Assembly: GCA_907163375.1 (NCBI GenBank)
Contig: CAJQUW010000492.1
Span: 62,001-126,000 of the forward strand
Direction of reading: 5' to 3'
Origin: Prostheceraeus crozeri
Taxonomy: Eukaryota; Platyhelminthes; Polycladida; Euryleptidae
DNA length: 64,000 bases
The position numbers and the translations under genes are program-made. Shown here one piece after another: positions 37,166 to 48,388 of this stretch (the stretch's first letter is position 1; each line of letters opens with the position of its first letter). A model generated the notes under the pieces. It did not search any database, was not told the DNA's origin, and saw only the letters and a list, made by a program, of their open reading frames with translations.

Positions 37166-39592
37166 ACTATTTTGGCTCATTTTAAATTTTACAACTTGCA
37201 CGCGTGGATATTTCAATAGAGTGCTGCAAGGAAATTTCATCAAAAGTATCTTCATGCTTAGTGATTAGAAAAGTGTGATACTTCAAGATGAAGAACGTGG
37301 CGATGAAATACGATCCATGGACTTCAGTGATCAACTCTTGGTCATGGTGTTAACATTAAGAGACCGAGTTAAATGGTGTATTTGCGGCGTGCGTTACAGA
37401 AGAGTTCTAATACGTGAAAAATCGATTTGATGTTCTATTATCAACAGTTAGCGTGAGTATAACGCAAGGATTTCTACTGAGAATATTTACACAGTACTGA
37501 TGCGTATAGTACATCTACTCGCATGAACTGCGATTACTTGCATTTTTAGAGTTATGCATTAGCATAATTTCCCTTTTTAGAAATTTCGAACTTTGGCACC
37601 CTTTTTATCTTCATTTTTCCTATGAAGTAACGAAATTTGTAAAATAAAACCTTTTGTCTTGATGAACAATTCATGAGCCTTCATTTAGATTTGATTCGAT
37701 CAGTTTTCATCAAGTGCCAGTGTGATTCAGCTTCTGAATAATATTTGATATCAGATTACATATCAAAGCAAACATAAGTTAAGATTTTTCTGCTTGCAAA
37801 CGTGGTTTAATTTTCAGTCAATTTCCAATGTTGAAAAATATGTCAGCCAGCATATTAATTGATTTCTATGACATGAACATTCAATTGTATTTTGTTGCCA
37901 ACATTTTACTGATCCTTATAAGTATGGCAATTTTTATCACCTAAAAATCGAAAAAAAATTACTTAAGAAAGCTCAAAATATAGCGAAATATGACCATAAA
38001 ATAGCGTTAGATATATCCACATAAATGCATGATCTAAAAAACTCAAAACGTGACCAAAATATGACCTAAAAATTGCACATTGTAGTTTGGCAAAATTTAA
38101 AAATCGTGAAATATGGCAAAAACTATATTTCCAGTTTCAGTCAAAGAGTCAAAAGGTTCAATTTAAGACAAATAAAACGATTTATTTCAAACTTTTATCA
38201 GAGTATACCCATTTACAGCTTGTTGTACAAAACAGTAATTTGCTTCATTTGATGTTTAAAGATGTTTGATTTGCTTTAATTTGATGTCTGTCTTTGCGTA
38301 TCATCTTCTTCAACATAGAGACGAACTCTCTACCGAGGCAGCGGTTGGCTGGCAAGGAAAAGCAGACGACAGACGAGCCAATCCGGTAACATTCATATCT
38401 GTAGGGAATGCATGTATCGGAACTGTCCTCAGTCTGCATCACGCTGCTGAGAAGACCAATATTGCGTCATTCTGCAAGCATCATCAATTTCTATATCTAC
38501 TTCCCGGCAAACTCTAACAGTCTAAAAATAAAAAAATGACCGAAATATGACTGAATATGATGAGACACAGAAAATTTGACAATATTACCCTACCCAAAAA
38601 ATATGACAAAATATGACGTAATGAAAAAATTGCCCTACTTAGAAGAGTATAAGAGTATTCAATAGAATAACCACGGGCGTATCGTCCGTTGGGGCAATTG
38701 GGGCAGTGCCCCGAATGTATTTTTACATAACTTCCGCAACATATTTTGATCATGTACAATGTGCATAAGTGGCCAAAAACGCTACATCTTATCTTAAGTC
38801 TTTATTCATCTTTCCAACGGATGCATGTACATTGTACAACTGTCGGTGGTTTTATCCCTATTCCTCTCTCAGGGGCAGTCGCTGGAGTATCGCCGAGATT
38901 GCACCGATTGGCCAAAACCTAACACGAGTCACACATGATCAGCAATGACTCGTTGATGTCATCGACAACTCAGCCCATCTATCTATGTGCCGTTCGCACG
39001 CGCCAGATCAGCTCGGCGACGCCTTTCAGATCGTCGCGGCCACTGCATGCAACCCACGGAGAAGCAATCCATCTCTGTGATTCAATCACAGCCCTAGGAT
39101 TCAACCCGGGCGAAAACAGGGGATTCTTTACGAGTGACACTTACACTACACACTGACTGGTTAATCACTGCGAGTCTGGCAGACGCGTAGGTAATTGTTT
39201 ACACATGCACATCTTCAGTAATTATTTCATCATTATTTGAAAACATCAAAGTGACTCCTAGATTAGAATCCACCGGGTACTTTGCATAATGCTACATACT
39301 ATAAGGTATACCGATGCCAAGACTGACTTTAGCCCCGGAAACAGTTTGAAGCACACTACGCCACTGAGAATCACCGTCGGCCCTCAGAAAATGCAAGTAG
39401 ATAGTCTCAAATCAATAGTGTAAGTGACCTATCGATAGACGCTAATATGCATTTTCGGTCCTGAGAATGCATATAGAAGTTTTTTCTAACTTTCTGATGC
39501 ATTTGATCAGATGTGAGACAAGATGTGGTCCACGACTGCGCCATGTGACCCATTAATTAAATAACGCTGAGATGAAAGGTATAAAAGATTAG
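37166..39592. other. Gene-free stretch with a possible TIR element
   Basis: From about 37922 (AGTATGGCAATTTTT) to about 38643 (AAAAAATTGCCCTACT) the ends are inverted matches. Both subterminal regions contain repeated AAAATATGAC-like words. This suggests a non-autonomous DNA transposon, but no target duplication is visible. The remainder holds nothing I can assign. Confidence 0.4.
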
Positions 39593-39600
39593 CCCTCAGT

Positions 39601-40526
39601 CATATAGACTAAGTATATTTAGGTAGAGTGATAACTCAGCATTTATCAAATCCCAATGTGTGTACACTTTCGATTTTATTAAATGAACTCGAGGAGGATG
39701 CAGTTGGATATTGTTGCATACTGTGAGATATGCAAAGTTTTGAGGTTCTGAAGAAATAACCACGGAATTACCACGGTTTTGAAGAAATTACCACGCAATT
39801 CCGTGGTAATTTCTTCAAAACCTCAAAACTTAACTATGATGCAGAAGGAAATGACATTATTTTTCAGATCCTCCGTGCCATGACACCCTTGGAGTTGTTT
39901 AATTAGAAATTCGACAGGTTGCTATTATACTTTCATACTCAACCTCAAGAGTATTTTCTTTAGCGTGATCACATCACAAGCAACCTGCCACTGGAAGAGG
40001 AAAACAACACAATCAAAGACAATTATTTCAAATAACTCTAAAATATGTAAATGGGTCCACATTGCTATTCAGATTCATGAAATGAAAACATAAATTTAGG
40101 GAATCATAAAATCATGTCGATGAAAATTGAATCCAAAACTTGAAATTTCAGCCGAGAAAGCGCAAATAAGATCGCGCTTTTTCATGAAGACTTCCATTAT
40201 AATACGGAGCATGAAATTCCCTTGATAATCAGCTCAATTTCCGCTTAATTAGGATGCTTATTAGCAAATATTCATTCCTTTTGGTATCCAACTTGCTTCA
40301 TACTACTTATAAAGTGGGCGTCTTGTCGGTATTATATAAATTTGAAAAATTTTGACTTTTTCTGAAATACAATTTTCTCAAATACTTTTTCTCAACTGCT
40401 CAAATAATTTTTTGACCACGCGAACGTAATCTCCACAAGAAACTGAATCTTTTGATATAGAAATTTTCACTGTGTACAGATAATTTTTTGAGTTGACACT
40501 CTGAACCTATATATCCCTACTCTATG
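39601..40526 (-). mobile_element. MITE-2 copy D, reversed
   Basis: Reverse-complement copy, from CATATAGACTAAGTATA to CCCTACTCTATG. The flanks CCCTCAGT (39593-39600) and CCAACAGT (40527-40534) match in 6 of 8. It is about 110 bp longer than copies A and E, partly because of a local hairpin near 39780-39825, where GAAGAAATTACCACG is mirrored by CGTGGTAATTTCTTC. Confidence 0.8.
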
Positions 40527-40534
40527 CCAACAGT

Positions 40535-41119
40535 GTAATGAGAAGTGCAAATGGTGATATAAAGTGCGTTGTAAAATATAAATCAGCCAGATTTTCAAAT
40601 ATGATTATGTCTATGTTATTGCCGAATATATTGGCATGTGCGCAATCACATTTGCAAATATAGCTGACTTTTATTTGACACTATATTTATATATGAACCA
40701 TTGGAACATCAAATTCGCCTGAGTAAAACACGATTAAATAGGAGTGAAATGAGGAAGCGAACCGAATATCACTCTGCAATCCAATCTCATTGTATTGAAA
40801 GTCAACAGTGAAGTTATTTCTAGATGAGTTATTGACTGACTTTCTTTTTTCGATCATTTCAAGTGCATTCCTTCTATAAGGAAATATATATTTACTTGTC
40901 TCAGCAAACTTGCATGTTTTCATCTCATTTGGCAGCTGAGAAGAAGCAATTTCTAATTCTTGTTCAATATTTAGGTGTCAAAAATGAAATGAAGTAAAAG
41001 GATAAGCTACTGAAGAAACAAGATCAACTGTTTCATCTGGAAATATATTACTTGCATCTTCCCTTACTTTATTTGCATCTTCCTCGTAATTGCTAATTGC
41101 CAAAATGCCTGCATAAAGA
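40535..41119. other. Stretch without recognised gene
   Basis: AT-rich. A 78-codon minus-strand frame (40687-40923) carries no known motif. Confidence 0.4.
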
Positions 41120-41610
41120 AGGCAATAGAGACATATGGGCAAAAGACAGAATAGCAAAATGAAAAGGGTGGAAGACATAAAGATTGGAGACAATAGAACG
41201 AAACAAAAAGGACAGGAGGCAGAAGGGCAAAAGGGTAATAGAAAAAGGATAATAGACAATAAAACAGAGGACAGAGGGCAGAAGGGTAAGATACAACAGC
41301 AAGCTTCTCGTACCAAGGAAAGAGGGAAAACAGATAATTGACAATAGAACAAACTACAAAGGACAGAGGGCAAAGACAGTCTTCGGGGCAATTAGGTAGG
41401 GGACAATAGAGCAAAATGCAGAGGACATAGAACAAATGAGTAGGATACATTGAGAGAATAGAGAAACTACAAAGGACTTGGGAAGGATGGGAAGGAGACA
41501 ATAGAACAAACAACAAAGGAAATAGGGCAGATGAGTAAGAAACAATAGAAATAGAGCAAACCACACAAGAAATAGGGTAGATGGGTAAGAGACAATCAGT
41601 GGCTTATTTA
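41120..41610. repeat. Degenerate purine-rich tandem array
   Basis: The plus strand is almost all A and G for about 490 bp. Irregular units recur: GACAATAGAACAAA, AAAGGACAGAGGGCA and GATGGGTAAGA appear several times at roughly 50-60-bp spacing. Long minus-strand open frames here are a by-product of the purine bias. Confidence 0.7.
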
Positions 41611-42777
41611 GGGTGCTGCTCGTGCTGCAATCGCAGCACATGAAAAGTTAGAGCTATCAAGAAGATAATTATTCAATCATGTTTCAAGTGATTATAGTTA
41701 TGCTCCTCTTCCGGAGTTATGAAATTTGTATAGTTTCTCTTCGATTGAGGCGCATTTTGAATGATTGCTGCGATCTCTCTGACATCCCACGCACCGCAGC
41801 TAGATCTCATTCCTGAGCTCCCATTGGATGATATCACCGCCAAGAGATTCTTAGCTTGAGCGCTACAACACGTGAGAATACAATACGTGCTGCGCTTGGG
41901 AAAATTATCAGCCTATTGAAGCAATCATTTTTTCATCTGATGTTCTCGTATTCGGTTAACTGTAGTTGTGTGCATTAGCTTGCTATGATTTGAGTTAGAC
42001 ACTGGAACGTGTAGATCGCAAAATGTGATTGTGAATGCAAATTTTGTAAAGGATAACATAAACAAAACTGTTGAAAAGCCTGGATTAAACTGCTCTTTTG
42101 ATTCTTTCTTTCCCACTGTCACCAATATAAAAAAAACTAATCAAAACTGCATTAGTCATCCCAGCAACTTCGGTTGTCTGTGAGCACACATTTAGCAAAC
42201 TGAATCTTTCTAACATTTTTGAGGGCGACCATGACCCAAGAGCGCCTCAATGAACTAGCAATTTTGAGCATTGAAAGGAAGTTAACAAAAAGTGTTGATT
42301 GTGATTTGACTTTAATTTCATGAAGTAGCAAAAGGGTCTTCATTCGAATTCATAATCTTAAATGGGAAATTGAAGTAATGTTGTTGGTATTTTTGAAGTC
42401 AGTTTTTTATAAGCTAAGCGTCGTTATCATCAGGGCACATATCATAGAAAGTCATATAGATTATGATTTCATGAAGTTGAAAGGGAGGTTGTGAAAAGTG
42501 TGGTTACACAGATCTTATCGTATTTTTTACATTACATAGAAATCCTAATATACAAAAATATTCAATTGACCATGTACATATCATCGTGTTTCCTCTGTGA
42601 ATTTAGTCTAACAACGAAATATTAAGCCAAGTTAACCCGGCTAGGGCGTTAAAGGGTCAACAATTCAAGTTAGATAAAATTCTTTGTCATCTTCTATATA
42701 AATCAAGCATGCACGCATAAAGTGGATTCGCTTATTTACGTATTTCTCAATTATTATATCAAATCTCAACAGATGTA
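41611..42777. other. Gene-free stretch
   Basis: Only short open frames. No repeat ends recognised. Confidence 0.45.
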
Positions 42778-42782
42778 ACCAC

Positions 42783-42838
42783 CACAAGACATGTTGACAG
42801 CCATGAGACATGGCTGTTGGGCCTCATCAGTCGTGGGT
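42783..42838 (-). ncRNA. Hammerhead-like motif, left end
   Basis: On the minus strand: CCCACGA, then the core CTGATGA, then a 9-bp hairpin (ACAGCCATG / CATGGCTGT), then AACATGTC and TTGTGG. The first strand could pair with the last, as helix I. The second core, normally GAAAC, is degraded to TCAAC, so self-cleavage is doubtful. Confidence 0.35.
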
Positions 42839-43028
42839 GGGTATGTTCGAACCAGCAACGTTGTACCTAGAGGACGCGTAAGCATACCCGCTATGCACAA
42901 AGCTACTGAACCAATCGTTGAGAGAGAAATTAGACAGGAAGGCACTGCTTTAACGCAGGCACACAGATGGTGGATTGCTTTCTGTATTCACTTAATGTCG
43001 CATCCGACATTAAGGCGCTTCTACAGAA

Positions 43029-43372
43029 GTAGACAGGTCGTCTCTTCTTCTGTTTGACAAGAAAGGAAGCATTGGAACATGTAACGTCAATGAAGTGGCA
43101 CAATCTGCTGACATAATACCATAGCAATCGAACAATGAGCAGCCAGTTCAACACTGTAAAAGTCAATTCTAGCAGCCAATTCTTCACACGCCAAATTGTG
43201 CCAAGTTTCAGTGACCGTCATCAACCGGATGAAGCAGCTAAGAGGCCCAGACGATGTCAAGTTCTTCAGAGAAGTTTGTGAACGTGTTTTCGTGCGCCTA
43301 CTAACTTTTCTAATAATGATCGGAGGGACCAACATTATCAAGAAAGCTTCTGCGCAATGTTGTGAATTCTGT
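43029..43372 (-). mobile_element. MITE-1 fragment, reversed
   Basis: It matches the right two-thirds of MITE-1 in reverse orientation, from GACAGGTCGTCTCTTCTTC to the TCTGCGCAATGTTGTGAATTC region, with one small insertion near 43160-43190. Both terminal repeats are missing or damaged. Confidence 0.7.
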
Positions 43373-43507
43373 GGGCGCTTCACGCAGGCGCCAATCATCA
43401 CATTCATGCAATCCGCCCGCCACGTGCCCACGATATCAACAGATGGTCCCCTTGTGGATTCTTCCACGTCCTCTAGCTCCAACGTCGCTGGTTCGAACAT
43501 ATCCACC

Positions 43508-43548
43508 CACGACTGATGATCCTGAAACATGTCCCGTGGTGGTTAAAC
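43508..43548 (+). ncRNA. Hammerhead-like motif, right end
   Basis: Plus strand: CCACGA, CTGATGA, TCCT, GAAACATGTC, CCGTGG. Both conserved core boxes are intact, and CCACG can pair with CGTGG as helix I. Helix II is lost (only four bases), so this is a relic. It is the inverted partner of the motif at 42783-42838. Confidence 0.4.
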
Positions 43549-43782
43549 AGAATGTGCAGATTGACTACAAAATACAACTAGAAGCAATTATTAAGAAATA
43601 AAGTTTCCATAGAAATTCGACACTCTGTAATAGTAAAGGACTAGAAGGGACACACACATTGAAAAAAACAGAACATCTTGGACATGCGCTGTCACGATTG
43701 CGGCTTCCAGCGGTCAACAATAGGAAGTCACCGTCAACTTACAATAGATCGCCTTATGGCAGGAATCCACAACTGTTGCATT

Positions 43783-44305
43783 CACAGAATTAGATTGTTT
43801 AATCGTATCACTTTGCTAGAAGTGCAAACTGATTCAAACAGATGGCACATGCAGGAACTTAACAAGTGGGCAAAAAGACATTTTTAATACCTTGCAGAGA
43901 TAGGAAAAATAGTCGTACGTCACTTGCGAATTGCTCTGAATTCCTTCAAAATGCTCCGATCGCCACGATTCCTTCATATTCGAAGAATTTAGATCATTGC
44001 GCCAAAGTTTTCTCGATGATGCTGGTCCTTCCGATCATTATTAAAAAAGTTAGCAGGCGCATGAAAAAGCGTTCACAAACTTCTCTGTAGAATTTGACAT
44101 CGACTGTGTCTCTTGGCTGTGTGATCCGGTTGATAGCAGTCTCTGAAACTTTGCACAATTTGGCGTGTTTAATGTTGAACTGGCTGCTCATTGTTCGATT
44201 GCTATGGTATTTAGTCAGCAGATTGTGCCATTTCAATAACGCTACATGTTCCAATGCTTCCCTTCTAGTCAAACGGAAGAATAGACGACCTGTCTAATTC
44301 TGTGG
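43783..44305 (+). mobile_element. MITE-1 complete short copy
   Basis: Starts CACAGAATTAGATTGTTTAA and ends CCTGTCTAATTCTGTG. The flanks GTTGCATT (43775-43782) and GTTGCATG agree in 7 of 8. Apparent proteins in both orientations of all MITE-1 copies are conserved only because the DNA is. Confidence 0.85.
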
Positions 44306-44832
44306 TTGCATGTTTCAGTCATTTGTTTCTTCTAAAGACATCCGATATTCAACCTGCTGAAATAACCAACAAAACAAAAGCAACTGTTGTTCATTCTACT
44401 CTCATTAACTTAGACAAAGCGAAAAGTCGGATTTCTGTGGCATTTTCTTACTGGATTGAAGTGTGTGTGAGTGTGTGTGATGGTTCACGGTCACCAACGC
44501 GGTTCCAGATGCTGTCTTGCTATATTGATTCTCTCGCCTAGCAGGCTGGTGCGGATCTATGTCGTCACCATGGTTCTCGCTTTGCTCTCCAAATAGCAGG
44601 CAACGGAGGAGGTTGTTCCATTCGTCCCTGCTTGTTTTGCTAGTTTACCGCTCATTTAAAATAGAATTAACTGATCCATCCTCACTGGTCCCAGTCTCGC
44701 CATAGTGTTTTTGTATCAGAACCACGAATTATCAGCGCAGTGCTTTTGAATATGCGTAGCATGCAGACTCGATTACGGCTTACTGCTACTTATTACATGC
44801 TTCATCACCACTATAATCGCTTCATGCTGACT
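44306..44832. other. Gene-free stretch
   Basis: Contains a short GTGTGTGTGAGTGTGTGTG run near 44461-44479. No gene seen. Confidence 0.45.
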
Positions 44833-44840
44833 CAAAAACT

Positions 44841-45658
44841 CATAGAGTAAGTATATTAGGTAGAGTGGTAACTCCGCATTTATTAAATCCCAGTGTGTAC
44901 ACACTTTCGATTTTTTTAATGACCTCGAAGGGGACATTGTAGGTAATTGCTACCAAAAGTTTTGCAGTTTTGCAGAAATTGCCACGGAATTGAATGATCA
45001 TGATTGTAATGCAGAAGGAATGATGGTATTTTGCAGATTCTCATTATCATGACAGCCTTGGAGATTTAATGTTTGTTGAATGAGCAATTCGATGGTTTCC
45101 TATTACTTTCATGCTCAGCCTCAACAGTATTTTCTTAAGCGTGATCATATTGCAGGCAACCTGCCACTGGCAGAGCAAAATCACATAATCAAAGACAATG
45201 ACTGAATTTAACTTTGAAAGATGTAACATCAATATTCAGATTCAAGAAATGAAACATCGAATTTAGTGAATCATAAAATCATGCCGTTGAAAATAGAATT
45301 GAAAACTTGAAATTTCAGCCAAGAAAGCGCGAATAAGATCGCGACTTTTTCATGAAGACTTCCATTATAATACGGAGCATGAAATTCCCTTGATAATTAG
45401 CTTTATTTCCGCTTAGTTAGGATGATTATTAGCAAATATTCATTCCTTTTGATATCCAACTTGTTTCATACTATATATAGGGGCGTCATCTCGGAAGTAT
45501 ATAAATTGGCAAATTTTGACTTTTTTAAAACTGCTCAAATAATTTTTGAACCACGGGAACGTAATCTCCGCAAAAAATGAATCTTTTGATATAAAAACTT
45601 TCACTGTATACAGATACTTTTTTGAGTCGACACTCTACCTATAAAACCCTACTCTATG
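44841..45658 (-). mobile_element. MITE-2 copy E, reversed
   Basis: Complete copy of 818 bp, from CATAGAGTAAGTATATTAGG to CCCTACTCTATG. The flanks CAAAAACT (44833-44840) and CTCAAACT (45659-45666) match in 6 of 8. Confidence 0.85.
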
Positions 45659-45849
45659 CTCAAACTTAAGCGTCGTCAATCAATGGAAATCGTCTGACCT
45701 AGCCGTTTCACTCCCTCTGCAAATGTGTATCCATTAACTGACTTGTGCCCGCTCGCTGATTCATGTCTTTCAGTGGTGTCCAGGAGGCCTCGATCTCTGT
45801 GGTCTCAATTTACAAGCACGGCACAGGAGACTCTTTGGTCAGTGTTTGA

Positions 45850-46436
45850 TGGACGTTCCCATCTAATGAGGGCGTGGTGCTTGACATTCTTCCTGGTCAA
45901 TCTGAAACCGGTGAAAGAATGCAGGCACTCAATGAAAGTGTGATTGACCTGCTGAAGCAAAACCGAGGTTGGGGAACCATTGGGAAGCGTAAAATCAAGC
46001 GTGGAAGGAAGATCCATCCAGACAGGGAACTATCGCTATGATGAAGCAGGAGTGACATCATCCGGAGCAGCAAGAGATCAACATTCAAGATAAGTCATCA
46101 TATGATGATGGTGATGATGAGTCATCATATGATGATGGTGATGATGAGTCATCATATGATGATGGTGATGATGAGTCATCATATGATGATGGTGATGATG
46201 AGTCATCATATGATGATGGTGATGATGAGTCATCATATGATGATGGTGATGATGAGTCATCATATGATGATGGTGATGATGAGTCATCATATGATGATGG
46301 TGATGATGAGTCATCATATGCTTATTGCTTGATTTTATGGAGGGGCTACAAAGGCCCGAATTGTGATCTGGGCTTCGAATGCTTGAAAAAACTCCGCGGT
46401 GGACGCTACTGTATTCTTTTTCGTATGTTAAAATAA
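45850..46436 (+). pseudogene. Unrecognised coding remnant with acidic repeat and Cys tail
   Basis: Two adjoining open frames. The first (45850-46038) reads VVLDILPGQSETGERMQALN, then a basic patch GTIGKRKIKRGRKI, and ends at tandem TGA codons. The second, in another frame (46056-46436), reads HPEQQEINIQDK, eight SSYDDGDDE units, and a tail with four cysteines spaced x11, x5 and x9, including GYKGPNCDLGFEC and GGRYC, stopping at TAA 46434-46436. AATAAA overlaps the stop region (46431-46436). I recognise no family. The reverse copy lies in 54722-56566, with about 41 repeat units and a one-base shift in the tail. It may be a captured host gene, an old retrogene or part of an element. Confidence 0.45.
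46095..46310 (+). repeat. 27-bp minisatellite, 8 units
   Basis: Eight exact-length units of TCATCATATGATGATGGT plus GATGATGAG, then a partial unit. The unit length is a multiple of three, so frames stay open on both strands. The sense frame reads SSYDDGDDE. The matching array in the other arm has about 41 units. Confidence 0.95.
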
Positions 46437-46687
46437 ATTATAGTGCTGCTGTTAGGGATTGTTGGTATTCTAATCATGTCCTTTTCATTGAATATCGGAT
46501 GCCAGATCTCTGTTGAAGATATAAAAGAGCATTTTTGAAAATCTTCCTCTTACTCTTGAAATAACGGAAGATGAATAAATGACGAAACATGTTGAATTAT
46601 ATATCTAGTCATCACTCAAACTCACAACCTATACTTTTCTCAGACTAATTGATAAATGAATTGCAAGTTTATTCACAACGTTTCTGC

Positions 46688-46835
46688 TTTAACTGCGTTC
46701 GTAATCGGATCTTTGTAATTGAAATGATTTTGGATTTTGTTGGTTCTAAAAATTGGGACTATTTTGGCTTTTTCAGACAACTTTTCGTTAATATCATGAA
46801 TACGACACATCAACATTTTATTAGTGGACTCAATG
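46688..46835 (-). pseudogene. Penelope-like element, left arm, downstream part
   Basis: The minus strand encodes ESTNKMLMCRIHDINEKLSE and on to TNAVK, the linker between reverse transcriptase and endonuclease. It continues the frame interrupted by the LINE at 46836-51316. At 46687/46688 it joins the unrecognised minisatellite segment exactly as in the right arm. Confidence 0.85.
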
Positions 46836-47462
46836 ATATTATGTCATCAATGTCATATTATATATCAACTGTGGTCGCTGCTGGTCGTGTGTCTCTCTTG
46901 TCCTGACACAGTGTGTAGATTTACTGAAATTGTGCTGGATTGTTCGAGGTTATTTGCGTTAAAATTTGGATCTGTGGATTTGTCGTCTTGCTCCCCATCT
47001 TACTAAGTGATTCGTTTACATCTTCTACTGATATCTTCGTTGGAATTCGCTGCTGTTTTTTGGCTTTTTGGTTACACGTTCCTGAATTTCACTCATTTCA
47101 TCGCAGTTGTAGTGGTTTGGAAGCACTTGATTTGGATCTCCGCAGTGTCCATCGTGTCGCTATAAATAGCTCAGTCTGTCCTATTCATCGCGTCGCCATA
47201 ATCGCCAAGCCAAGCTCTTTCCGTTATTGTCATCGATTGATATCTGAAGTGTCTCACTTTCTACCATTGTCTGTTTGCGATCGAAGACTGTTTGTGGCGG
47301 CAGGTTTTGTCTGCTGTACATTGAATCAGCTGTTAAGAATCAGCTCTGGTGACACTATCTTCGCCAAACTTTCACAGATTATCGATTTTCTGTCACGTGA
47401 CTATACACGTTTGACCTTTCAAGATTGATCTTCTGAAAGATTGGACTAACAACAATAACGCT

Positions 47463-48190
47463 ATGCCGAAGACATGATCTGGTTCCCAAACATCTCTTCA
47501 GTTGGACGAAGTAGAACAATTGATTCTTCGCTCGGAAGCACGAATCATTGCAAGTTTCGACTCTCTTGCTGAACGTATATCTATGATAGATGCACGTCTG
47601 AATAACATACAATCTGAACCATATCTACTTCTATGATCTGAACAGGTCAGATTAGACATAGATTTCACAACAGTAAAAGAAATCATTACGACTCAACAAA
47701 CTCAGATCGAAAAGATTGAATCCGAGAAGCGAAAATACAATCTGATATTTAATGGTGTTTCAGAATCAGACTCATGTGAATTCGATGATGATGTTTTCAC
47801 AACAGACATTGAAAAATTGACATGTATATGCAAAACTATTGACGAGGGAAACCTGAGTTCATTTCCTCGCATTATCGGCTTGGACAAACTAGAAACGGTC
47901 ATTCACGACCTATAAAGGTTACGTTTGCCGATGGTTTCGTCAGAAAGAATATGCTGTACGGTCAGAGGGTTATCCGAGATGATGCTTCTTTCAAACACGC
48001 TTTCGGAACTATTTACATTAATAAGGATTTAACTTTCCTTATGCGTAAAGAAAAGAAACGCCTGAAAGATAAAATGAAGGCGATCAAGCAGGATTCTTTG
48101 CCTACTGATGAGATCCGCATTAGAAATGGCAGATTGTTTAAGAACAGAGCCGTCATTGATGAGATTCAAGTGGTCAATCAGTTGTTCTGA
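47463..48190 (+). pseudogene. LINE B ORF1
   Basis: ATG at 47463 opens MPKT, then TGA, then SGSQTSLQLDEVEQ. A coiled-coil-like helix follows (LILRSEARIIASFDSLAER), a second TGA, and an RNA-binding domain (YNLIFNGVSESDS). A frameshift near 47885 lets RNGHSRPIKVTFADGF continue to a basic end, DEIRIRNGRLFKNRAV, stopping at 48188-48190. Both TGA codons fit CGA-to-TGA changes. ORF1 proteins coat element RNA. Confidence 0.75.
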
Positions 48191-48388
48191 CAACTTACAT
48201 CAAACTGCTGTTTGCTTTGTTATTTGGCCATTGTCCAAAGATTCTACCCTGCCTCTGCTAACTTTTTGTCTCCGTTGTATTCAACCCTTTCGCATTCCTG
48301 TCCCACTACCATTTGTATTGAGTCTTCTAATTCAGATTCTGAGTATTCCACGTCTAAAAATAACCTGACTAACTTTACCTGCTCGTCC

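Larger units (their letters stand above)
42778..43548. mobile_element. Inverted unit with hammerhead-like ends
   Basis: About 75-100 bp at each end are inverted copies: the shared core reads GTCGTGGGTGG, then TATGTTCGAACCAGC, then ACGTTG and CTAGAGG. The outermost bases are CCACCAC at the left and GTGGTGG at the right. The middle contains a reversed MITE-1 fragment (43029-43372). Both ends carry hammerhead-like sequence pointing outward, so this may be two divergent copies of a ribozyme-bearing retroelement end rather than a DNA transposon. Confidence 0.6.

Noticed and set aside
41064-41564. 166-codon minus-strand frame, hydrophobic
   Set aside because: Shadow of the purine-rich array: CT-rich codons give Ser, Leu, Phe and Pro without a real protein.
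43994-44272. Protein conserved between 4702-4929, 43196-43516 and 43994-44272
   Set aside because: All are the same part of MITE-1. The similarity is DNA similarity within a repeat, frames are not better kept than non-coding parts, and no known domain appears.
46649-46906. 85-codon plus-strand frame (and its mirror 54437-54760, minus)
   Set aside because: Antisense shadow of the PLE linker between reverse transcriptase and endonuclease.
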